Shown here: positions 1 through 6,746 of the stretch, one piece after another | Layout: the number at the start of each line of letters is the position of its first letter | Numbering within the stretch: the stretch's first letter is position 1 | Assembly (NCBI RefSeq): GCF_002115755.1 | Contig: NZ_JFKA01000015.1 | Location: 1 to 64,000, forward strand | DNA from: Thalassospira mesophila | GTDB taxonomy: Bacteria; Pseudomonadota; Alphaproteobacteria; Rhodospirillales; Thalassospiraceae | Length of the DNA: 64,000 bases | Direction: 5' to 3' | Made by a program: the position numbers and the translations under genes | The notes under the pieces: generated by a model | What the model was told of the DNA's origin: nothing | Seen by the model: only the letters and a program-made list of their open reading frames with translations | Database searches by the model: none

Positions 1-71
1 TGAATAGCCCCTAGATTTGTAGGCAACTTGCCTCTCTTATGAGCCCTGACTGGCTAATGGCGTTTTAGACA

Positions 72-1982
72 CTAGCTCTCAATTTCTTCAACAAACCTAG
101 ATTTCACCTGAAACTTTGTGCTTCCCCATGGCATCATGCGTTGCTTTGGGTAGGTTATATAGAGCCAACGCCGTGCCCTCGTAACGGCTACAAATGCAGC
201 GTTTCGCTCTTCCTCAATTTGCTTTTTTTGGCTTGCGCGATAGTCTGGAAATACTCCCTCACACATACCAATTAGAAAAACGATATCCTTCTCAAGGCCT
301 TTCATCGTGTGAACCGTGCTGAGAGTAAGACCGGAATTTGAGGTATCTATAGCTAGCTGCCCAAGCGCATTGGCATTTCTGAACGCACCTAGGGTTGAAC
401 CGATTCCTTTGCTTTTGAACCGCGTCCATAAACTCATAAAATAACGGAGTTCCTCTATGCTGCGCTCGAGCTCCAGCTTTTGATTTTCATCTGAAATTTG
501 TTCCGAGAGTGAGGACAGCGCAGCATCAAATGACTTCACAAGTTTTCGGATATTTGGGGCTTCCGAATCAATGTCGTGTATTGCTTGAAGCAGCTTTGAT
601 TGAATTTCCGGAAAATGAACAGGTTTATCCAATACCTGTCTGGACCAATTTGAGAGGATGTCTGAATCCGTCCAATCAAGGGGAGGCGAAATTGATAGAA
701 GAGAGCAGAGTTTCTTGCCATCTACCCAATCTTTTGGGTTCAATTTTACTCGGATCCCATAGTCTAGGACTTTGCCGAATAGAGATGACGGTTCTTCTCC
801 TCGTTCACTTTTCCGCAAGGAGTAAGCTATATTTGCTGCGCTTAAGGCTTCTTCAAGCTTTGAAAACACAAAGCGATTTCTGGCGATTACAACAATATTG
901 TCTAGTGATAATTCGCCTTCAATCTCTTCATGAGAATGAAGTTCCAAAATGCAATTTATCGTTGATGTGATCCAATTAGCTTCATCGGTTTCAGTCTCAA
1001 ATGACTCAATCCTTAAACTACCTTCGACGGCAAATTCATGCTCTTTCGATGAGTTATGTTTTAGTTTATTTGCTGCCCGAATTACTGCCCTTGTGCTGCG
1101 ATAGTTTTCCTTTAGATGGAAGGTCTTCACATTGAAGTCGACGACAAACCTCTCACACAAATACTCCGATGATGATCCATTAAAGCCATAGATCATCTGA
1201 TGCGGGTCTCCGACCATTAAAACACTTTGAATTTTTGACCCGCAAAGTGCTTTGATAAACTCATATTGAATTCTGTTGAGGTCCTGCGCCTCATCTACAC
1301 AAAGATGTTTGTATTTTGCGCGGTATATATCGGCTATCCATTCTTGTCTTAGTAATAGCTTGTGCGCGAATACTAAAATATCGTCGTAGTCGATTCCGCC
1401 GCTCGCAAGAAGGGCTTCTTGATAATCTTGATAAATTTTCCAAACGTTTGGCGTGTCAGGAAAGTGCGCTAGTGCCTGCTCTTCATCCATCAATTCGCGT
1501 TTTATGACGGAAAAACCATTCATGTAATTCTGGAGAACCTTTTCTCGACCACGCAATTGTTTCTGATCTTCAACGTTCAAATATTCATCAATATCGACCC
1601 CATCCTCACGTAACGACTGAAGGAAGACTTCCATTCGGTCTTTGTCTCGTTCATATATTTGAAAATTGGACGGAAGACCAATCGAGTGTCCATATTGTTC
1701 AAGCACGCGCTGCGCCACCGAATGAATAGTGCCAATCCATACTCTGTCATCTAAATGCTCATTTCTGGCTAGTCGATCAGCCATCTCTTCAGCAGCTTTG
1801 TTTGTGAAAGTAAGGGCTATTATCCCTTCCTTCTTAACTGTTGATAGAATGAATCCAATTCTTTCGGTTAACACGCGTGTCTTCCCGGAGCCAGCGGACG
1901 CCAAAACTTGTATTCCGAAATTTGTTGGCATCTCGACGATGACCTGCTGTTCTGCTGAGAGCATCATGAGTTTGCGAGCCAC
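72..1982 (-). CDS. gajB: UvrD/PcrA-like superfamily 1 helicase, GajB of a Gabija-type defence pair
   Basis: This is a 636-aa SF1A helicase. Walker A ASAGSGKT lies at residues 28-35, motif Ia follows (LTFTNKAAEEM), motif II is DEAQD at 230-234, motif III is GDPHQMIYGF near 259-267, and motifs IV (ENYRST), V (STVHTMKGLE) and VI (VAVTRARRW) are present, so it should be an active ATPase/translocase. It directly follows an OLD nuclease, the defining arrangement of Gabija, in which GajB acts with GajA against phage DNA. It is longer than the roughly 500-aa GajB of Bacillus cereus. The longest reading starts with GTG at 1982 and overlaps gajA by 19 bases. An ATG at 1967 forms a classic ATGA overlap with the gajA stop and is equally likely, giving 631 aa. 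Base composition is AT-richer than the rest of the window. A non-defence UvrD role is less likely given the partner gene. Confidence 0.85.
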   Translation of the reverse strand: MARKLMMLSAEQQVIVEMPTNFGIQVLASAGSGKTRVLTERIGFILSTVKKEGIIALTFTNKAAEEMADRLARNEHLDDRVWIGTIHSVAQRVLEQYGHSIGLPSNFQIYERDKDRMEVFLQSLREDGVDIDEYLNVEDQKQLRGREKVLQNYMNGFSVIKRELMDEEQALAHFPDTPNVWKIYQDYQEALLASGGIDYDDILVFAHKLLLRQEWIADIYRAKYKHLCVDEAQDLNRIQYEFIKALCGSKIQSVLMVGDPHQMIYGFNGSSSEYLCERFVVDFNVKTFHLKENYRSTRAVIRAANKLKHNSSKEHEFAVEGSLRIESFETETDEANWITSTINCILELHSHEEIEGELSLDNIVVIARNRFVFSKLEEALSAANIAYSLRKSERGEEPSSLFGKVLDYGIRVKLNPKDWVDGKKLCSLLSISPPLDWTDSDILSNWSRQVLDKPVHFPEIQSKLLQAIHDIDSEAPNIRKLVKSFDAALSSLSEQISDENQKLELERSIEELRYFMSLWTRFKSKGIGSTLGAFRNANALGQLAIDTSNSGLTLSTVHTMKGLEKDIVFLIGMCEGVFPDYRASQKKQIEEERNAAFVAVTRARRWLYITYPKQRMMPWGSTKFQVKSRFVEEIES

Positions 1983-3742
1983 TTCTCGATTTGGGTGAAT
2001 GCAGCCAAAAGGGCCTTTGGTATCAGATCTCCTTTTGGTCGGTCATTTGGGTTTCTTAGGACAACCTCTGAAAGGAAGCTAGAGTAGGATGTTTTCTTTC
2101 CCCTCATCCTCTCGATCAGGTCATCTTTTCCAAGGGCCGATATTTCGGCAGTCTTTGCTGTTACATATTGGCTGTTATCATTGTCAGAGGTTTCAGAGTT
2201 TACTAAAGATTCAATAATTTCATTCTCGAGAGAAAGCTCGTTTATCAATTCAGCCTCTAGGTCATTTCCTGTGCTGAGAAACGCAGCGCAAAATAAACCG
2301 GATCCTAGTTTCAGCCCATCTAACTTCTCCATTTTTGAAATTTGGGATTCTATTTCCTTTTTTGTGTTTTTGTCATTGTCGCTTACGATAAATGTAGGAA
2401 TACCGAAGCTGATTGCGAGTTTAACAAATGGGGGATAGTTTTTGCCCCCGACTTGCATAAGCGTTACACCTCTCTCGAAGGGTGAGACCCCGAAGTATGC
2501 CTCGAACATTGCTGGAAAAATTTGTTCCTCTGTGGCGCCTTCAAATAGGATAATTGCCTTAGCAAATAGCAGCTCTCCCTTGTGCCGCAAAACCTCTCTA
2601 TGAAGAACATTCAGCTCCTCGACGCTTAAGCCCTTTATTAGCTCTAGACATGTGGCGCTATTCTCAACTTTTGTCAGGTAACGAATGCTGCCTAGGTTGC
2701 ACATCGCCGCCAGGTAGGGGGAGTGCGTACTGATAATTACTTGGCCAGGAGATGATACAAGTTGCCTAAAAAGAGAACGTTGAGCATTGGGGTGTAAATG
2801 GGCCTCCGGTTCTTCTGCAGCAAGAATCGGAAAGAAAGGTTCTGCCTCTTCTTCATGCTTTTGGGCCATTAAGTCTGTAAAAGCCTTCACTGCAAGCATC
2901 GATGCCCAACTTCGTGTTCCCATGCCATGATATTCCATTGAAAACGAATTTGATGCAGAGTCGCCAAAATGGACACTAAATCTTTTCGATAGGTCTCGCA
3001 TTTTTTTTGGAAATGGAGTCACCTCCGCATTGCCCGTGCCACCGAATGACTGGTTGAGAGAGCTTAAATGCTGCTTAAGTGATTTTAGCGGGGCGCTTTT
3101 TTCTACAGCTTCCTCATTAATTTCTGCGATCATTTTTTCGAGTTTTTGTATGTCACTATCTTCATACTGAATGCTAGATAATACCCGACCAACAAAAGAT
3201 GTTTTATTGTTCAATTCATTATGAATATCGCGTTGGGCATCAATTGAAATAAATGGAACTAAATCATACCTTTTGGTAAATTTAGCCTTTGGGCTAGTGG
3301 GAGCTTCTTGCCAAGCGTTAAAAGTCGGCCACTCATCAAGGACATGCCGCTCTACGGTGAAACCCCCTTTGGCATGGTCGGGCCTTACAAGCGTTCGTAT
3401 TGCATGGAACTGATTGCCGTCTGCCTCAGACCTAATTTTATCCCCAAACTCCTGAACCCACTCATCCGCAAACAGCTTTTGTCGCTGGCCGTCCGCATTT
3501 ACAGAAATAATACGTATATCAACGATTATTCGACTTGCGCGTTTTTCATTTTTATCTATAAAAAAATCTTCATCAGTAATGTATCGAGAATAATCACCAA
3601 GTGCGAGTTGCATCGCTTTGATAAGAGATGTTTTTCCTGAATTATTTGTACCAATAACAATCGCGGTCTTTGGGAGCGTTGCTGAGAGGTTTTCTAATCC
3701 CCGAAATCCGCAAATTCTGATTTCGTTAATGAGTATGCTCAT
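1964..3742 (-). CDS. gajA: OLD-family ATP-dependent endonuclease with TOPRIM domain, GajA of a Gabija-type defence pair
   Basis: This 592-aa protein has an N-terminal ABC/SMC-type ATPase: Walker A GTNNSGKT at 31-38, Walker B ILAAEEPEAHLHP at 306-318 and H-loop STH at 338-340. A C-terminal TOPRIM domain follows, with acidic EGATEE at 401-406 and SDND at 454-457, the metal-binding residues used for DNA cleavage in OLD enzymes. Length and domain order match GajA (about 580 aa), and the helicase gene downstream completes the pair. The ATG at 3742 has a good ribosome site, GGAGAG, seven bases upstream. An 81-codon open frame ends at TAA immediately before this ATG, so translational coupling is possible. 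Function as an anti-phage nuclease is inferred from family and context. A solitary class 1 OLD nuclease is excluded by the partner. Confidence 0.87.
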   Translation of the reverse strand: MSILINEIRICGFRGLENLSATLPKTAIVIGTNNSGKTSLIKAMQLALGDYSRYITDEDFFIDKNEKRASRIIVDIRIISVNADGQRQKLFADEWVQEFGDKIRSEADGNQFHAIRTLVRPDHAKGGFTVERHVLDEWPTFNAWQEAPTSPKAKFTKRYDLVPFISIDAQRDIHNELNNKTSFVGRVLSSIQYEDSDIQKLEKMIAEINEEAVEKSAPLKSLKQHLSSLNQSFGGTGNAEVTPFPKKMRDLSKRFSVHFGDSASNSFSMEYHGMGTRSWASMLAVKAFTDLMAQKHEEEAEPFFPILAAEEPEAHLHPNAQRSLFRQLVSSPGQVIISTHSPYLAAMCNLGSIRYLTKVENSATCLELIKGLSVEELNVLHREVLRHKGELLFAKAIILFEGATEEQIFPAMFEAYFGVSPFERGVTLMQVGGKNYPPFVKLAISFGIPTFIVSDNDKNTKKEIESQISKMEKLDGLKLGSGLFCAAFLSTGNDLEAELINELSLENEIIESLVNSETSDNDNSQYVTAKTAEISALGKDDLIERMRGKKTSYSSFLSEVVLRNPNDRPKGDLIPKALLAAFTQIEKWLANS

Positions 3743-3988
3743 TTAGGGTCTCTCCAATAAATAAAGATATTTAGAGCCAGAGCGAGCGTGAAAATCGTTT
3801 AATACATACAACAGAAGGGTGTGCGCGTCGATGGGGATCCGCGATGCGGCCACGTAAGCACTGTGTGCACGTGGCCGCAAATGCGGGTCGTCGCTGTTTG
3901 CTTTTGCGTTTAGTTCTTGCCGCGGCACTCCGTTTCCTAAGCTCAGACATAGCCTTGCGGATGATTTCTTTCTTTGCACCCTCTTCAC
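3743..3988 (-). CDS. Doubtful 81-codon ORF abutting the gajA start codon
   Basis: The frame ends with TAA directly joined to the gajA ATG (TAAATG), a configuration that could couple translation. Its protein (starting MKRVQRKKSS, ending YLYLLERP) has no recognisable family and overlaps the 3771-4127 frame. It may simply be the chance frame that carries the leader of gajA. A frameshift joining it to the upstream ORF would also be possible but cannot be shown from this sequence alone. Confidence 0.15.
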   Translation of the reverse strand: MKRVQRKKSSARLCLSLGNGVPRQELNAKANSDDPHLRPRAHSAYVAASRIPIDAHTLLLYVLNDFHARSGSKYLYLLERP

Positions 3989-4127
3989 TTAATATATCAG
4001 GCTTTTCTGCGCGATTTTGGCTTTCCTCATAGTCATCCGGAATGAACGGTTCCTGATCCGTAGCCTCAACGGTTTTAATAACCGTCGTTTCAACGGTCTC
4101 TGACGGCTCGTTAACGATAACAGGCAT
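3771..4127 (-). CDS. Small hypothetical protein upstream of gajA, charged, not recognised
   Basis: From the ATG at 4127 this frame encodes about 118 aa: an acidic, Thr/Val/Glu-rich N-terminal half (PFIPDDYEE), a helical segment (KKEIIRKAMSELRKR) and a very basic stretch (RTKRKSKQRR). The last 35 or so codons run through a perfect GC-rich hairpin (3846-3878) and look much less protein-like, so the natural C-terminus may have been replaced or shifted. The upstream side is truncated by the IS481 insertion only 22 bases before the ATG, so its promoter may have been separated from it. I recognise no family. It could be a remnant gene from the island carrying Gabija, or an accessory small protein. 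No clear Shine-Dalgarno precedes the ATG. Confidence 0.3.
   Translation of the reverse strand: MPVIVNEPSETVETTVIKTVEATDQEPFIPDDYEESQNRAEKPDILSEEGAKKEIIRKAMSELRKRSAAARTKRKSKQRRPAFAATCTQCLRGRIADPHRRAHPSVVCIKRFSRSLWL
3846..3878. repeat. Perfect GC-rich inverted repeat upstream of gajA
   Basis: The arms GCGGCCACGT (3846-3855) and ACGTGGCCGC (3869-3878) are exact complements. Inside them lies a second small stem, GCAC/GTGC around TGT. No T-run follows on either strand, so it is not a standard terminator. It sits about 100 bases before the gajA start, in otherwise AT-rich DNA. It could be a protein-binding palindrome, a recombination site or an mRNA leader structure. Confidence 0.6.
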
Positions 4128-4144
4128 CGTTGAATAGGTCCGGT

Positions 4145-5109
4145 CTAGGTGTTTAGTCCCAGCATTTGATGGATTGGATTTATGATGAATCTTTCGGGTT
4201 CGTTTGTCCACTGTTTGCAAATGAATTCGTAGGGCGTAAGGCCCTTGAGTGTCTTCAGTCTTCGTCCGAAATTGTAGGCGTCGATGAAATTCGCGAGATG
4301 CTTTTTTAGCTGCTCGTGATCATCGTAGTGAAAGCGTTTGACGGTGGCTTCCTTGATCGTCCGGTTCATACGCTCGACCTGCCCGTTGGTCCAGGGGTGC
4401 TTTACCTTGGTCAAACGGTGGTCGATCCCGTTTTCATCGCAGACACGGTCAAAGATGTGAAGACCAGCATAGAGGTCGCAGGTTCGATTGGTGAACTGGA
4501 TGCCATTATCGGTCAGAATGGTATGGATGGTATAGGGAACGGCGGCGATCAGATTACGCAGGAACTGTGCGGCATTCATTTTTCCGGCCTTGGCATAGAG
4601 TTCAACGAAGGCGAATTTGGATGTCCGGTCGATGGCGACGAAGGGTAAAGCCTGCCTTCCGCCGTATGCACTTCGGCAATATCGATATGAAAATAGCCGA
4701 TCGGGTAGCTTTTGAACTTCTTCTTCGGTTCTTTGCCCCCTTCAACATCCGGCAGACGGGAAATGCCGTGTCGTTGTAGGCATCGATGCAAGGATGAGCG
4801 TGTCAGATGCGGGATGGTCGGCTGGAGCGCATAAAGACAGTCATCCAGAGGCAATAGCGTGTGCTTGCGAAAGGCAACGATAACGGCTTCCTCCTCCAGC
4901 GAAAGAACCGTTGAATGCGGTTCCTTCGGCCCGGTCGGCAAATCGGCAAGGGATGTCCGCCTCTTCCATTTTGCAACGGTTTTCTGATTGATCCCGTATC
5001 GCTTCGAAAGCACCCTCAGGCTCTCTTCACTATTTTGTATTGTTCGACGGATTGCCTCTGTCGTCGTGGCGCAGCCGTGTAGAATTTGTCCCATAGCGCA
5101 TCCCTCCAT
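4145..5109 (-). pseudogene. IS481-family transposase, frameshifted
   Basis: The N-terminal part (4576-5109) has a helix-turn-helix region (RYGINQKTVAKWKRR) and the first catalytic Asp. The C-terminal part (4145-4579) has the second Asp and the Glu. The two frames join near 4643-4650: reading after GRLY changes to PFVAIDRTSKFAF in the -1 frame, consistent with loss of one base in this copy. IS481 transposases are normally one ORF and no good slippery heptamer is seen, so this is probably inactivated. The C-terminal frame ends LGLNT with a TAG lying outside the element, in the duplicated CTAG target, a known trick of this family. Confidence 0.75.
4150..4172. repeat. IS481 left terminal inverted repeat
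   Basis: The 23-bp end is identical in inverted orientation to 5128-5150 and begins TGTTTAGTCC. Confidence 0.85.
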
Positions 5110-5127
5110 GCCGAAGATAATAATATG

Positions 5128-5150
5128 CCATCAAATGCTGGGACTAAACA
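5128..5150. repeat. IS481 right terminal inverted repeat
   Basis: This 23-bp sequence is the reverse complement of 4150-4172. It is followed at once by the second copy of the TCTAGG target duplication (5151-5156). Confidence 0.85.
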
Positions 5151-5155
5151 TCTAG

Positions 5156-5237
5156 GGCCTGTTGAGTATCATCGTCCATTGATAATCGCAGTTACGGCAT
5201 AGATCATGGCGCGAAAGCTGTCATCTGTCTTGTCGCT
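5156..5237 (-). pseudogene. Remnant of an IS5-type transposase C-terminus with element end
   Basis: On the minus strand the frame running 5237 to 5169 reads SDKTDDSFRAMIYAVTAI and ends INGR-stop. This resembles the last residues of IS5/IS427-group transposases (pattern R-x-D-K-x-x-x-x-F/Y-x-A). Beyond the stop is GGCCTGTTGAGTATC in the plus direction, which looks like a terminal repeat, preceded by CTAG, a target type used by that group. The trace joins directly to the broken end of the IS1380 transposase, suggesting IS5 insertion or deletion truncated it. Family assignment rests on a short match and is tentative. Confidence 0.45.
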
Positions 5238-6423
5238 TCGCAAAGATCAGGCGCAGCTGGTTGGGTTTGAAGCCATGGGCCGAGGTTTGGTGGCCAAACA
5301 GGTCGAGCTGGCAATCCTTGATCCGGTTTTCCATGTCGCCGCGCGGGCAGTAGATGTTCTGATAGATCGCCCGGGCCATGGCATCGCGGTCGTTTGGAAA
5401 TGCCTTCACTTCGCGGATCACCAGCGGGGTGTTCCAATTTAGAGAGGTGACCAGAAAGCGGACCCTCTGGTCCTGACCCGGGCGGTGCAGGGTTTTACAG
5501 ATGACCTGTCGCGGTCGCGGCCAGCTTCCCGATTTGGGTTGATGAGAGAAATGGCCGAATATCTCTACGGCAGCGTTGCTTTCGACCATCGCCACGGCAG
5601 CACGGCTCCTGATTTTGCGGGCCTTGTGCAGCAACCAGGTGTTGCGGGGCAGGCCGAAGATATAATCCACGCGGTTGGCCTCGCACCAGTTTATCAGGTT
5701 CTTGCGCGCGAACCCGCTGTCGCCCCGGATCAGAATTTTCACCTTCGGCCAATGGGCGCGGATCCGGCCAACAATCCGCTTGATCGCTTTCTTCGCGCCG
5801 CGCGCCCCGTCGGCATTGCCCGCGCGCAGCCGGGATAACAACAAGTGGGGCCCGCAATAAATATAAAGCGGCAGGAAACAGCGGTGTTCGTAATAGCCAT
5901 TGAAGAAACCGCCGTCCTGATGTCCATGGGTCTTGATGTCGGTCGCGTCGATGTCGAGTGTGATGCGGTCGGGCGGGGCATCGTAGCTTTCCACAAACAG
6001 CTCGACATAGAGATCCTGAAGTTGCGACGTTCTTGCCGCGAATTTGTGATAGCGGCGATCCCCTTTGATGAAATCCTGCTCCAGCCGTCCAAGGGGGGAC
6101 GCGCCGGCAAGTCGTCTCGGCGCACCCTGCTGCGTGTTTGGTGTTGCCGTCAGCTTCAGGCAGGGATCGTTGCGCAGATCGTTATGATCCTCGACATCTT
6201 CGTAGCCCAGCGCGATGCCGATGATGCGTTGGGCCAACAAATCAGACAGGCCATGCGCCACCCGGGCAGGATCCCGGTGGTCGTCGACATACCGCGCCAT
6301 GCGCGACCAGAGGTTCAATCGAGCGGCGGTTTCGCGCAGCAATAATCCGCCCGCGTCAGAGGTGATTTCTCCGCCGTCGAATGCCGCCAGAACCCTTCGT
6401 TGACCGAAATCCGAGAACTGCAT
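5221..6423 (-). pseudogene. IS1380-family transposase, C-terminally truncated
   Basis: This 400-codon DDE transposase starts MQFSDFGQRRVLAAFDGG. It has catalytic-type acidic residues in LDIDATDIKTHG, ILIRGDSGFARK and the C-terminal MENRIKDCQLDLFGHQTS block characteristic of IS1380. After NQLRLIFA the sequence leaves the family pattern (KRQDR-stop) exactly where the IS5-type remnant begins. About 40-50 expected residues are therefore missing and the protein is probably inactive. The element's right terminal repeat upstream of 6424 could not be identified with confidence, and its left end is gone. Confidence 0.7.
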
Positions 6424-6530
6424 CGGAAAAACACCCTGTTATTTTTTGGAAACCGGGAATTCATTCTAACATCCAGATATCATTGCGAAAATGAGGATAA
6501 CACCAAAATCTGGTGACGGATCCGGGTTAG

Positions 6531-6566
6531 AGTACTCTGAGATCCAAGGTTGGATCCCAGAGTACT
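6531..6566. repeat. Long inverted repeat, 17-bp arms with 2-base spacer
   Basis: The left arm AGTACTCTGAGATCCAA and right arm TTGGATCCCAGAGTACT differ from perfect complementarity at one position. No T-tract follows. It may be a joined pair of element ends, a REP-like repeat or an mRNA-stabilising structure downstream of ndvB. Confidence 0.6.
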
Positions 6567-6660
6567 GTACTCGGGAAACTGTTCAAAATTATATATTGCC
6601 CGAGATTGTGAGCCTTACGGCGCCTCGGGGTTGGCAGTTAAAAATCTGGCATATCTGAAC

Positions 6661-6673
6661 TGACCGTCGGTCA
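6661..6673. promoter_or_regulatory. TGACCG-T-CGGTCA palindrome, TetR-operator-like
   Basis: This perfect 13-bp odd palindrome is of the form bound by many TetR-family repressors. It is downstream of ndvB and has no obvious promoter or target gene, so it may be an orphan site left by rearrangement. Confidence 0.25.
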
Positions 6674-6746
6674 ATAGTTGTTAGTCCTGCTGTTTGGCAG
6701 TTCATGGCGGGCAAGATGATGTTCGTTTGTATCAAACAGGGTCTTA

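Larger units (their letters stand above)
4150..5150 (-). mobile_element. IS481-family insertion sequence, 1001 bp, complete ends
   Basis: The left end at 4150 begins TGTTTAGTCCCAGC. The right end at 5150 reads the same on the opposite strand, giving 23-bp terminal inverted repeats that match base for base. A 6-bp duplication, TCTAGG, flanks it at 4144-4149 and 5151-5156. IS481 elements are known to use NCTAGN targets and to start with TGT, and both hold here. The transposase is DDE type with a D, D(35)E pattern (HIDIAEV; LTDNGIQFT; GQVERMNR). It separates the Gabija side from an older IS trace. Confidence 0.85.
6424..6746. other. Intergenic stretch between IS1380 remnant and ndvB stop, palindromes only
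   Basis: No protein-like frame is seen. The stretch contains a 17-bp-arm hairpin (6531-6566), a CTCGGG/CCCGAG pair around 6571-6604, and the palindrome TGACCGTCGGTCA (6661-6673). It may include the unseen end of the IS1380 element. No rho-independent terminator with a T-run was recognised for ndvB. Confidence 0.5.

Noticed and set aside
1-71. Possible gene or tRNA at the window start
   Set aside because: Too short to judge; no tRNA-like fold or coding frame recognised.
4576-4650. Programmed -1 frameshifting in the IS481 transposase
   Set aside because: No canonical slippery heptamer is seen at the switch and IS481 transposases are normally single frame; a point deletion is simpler.
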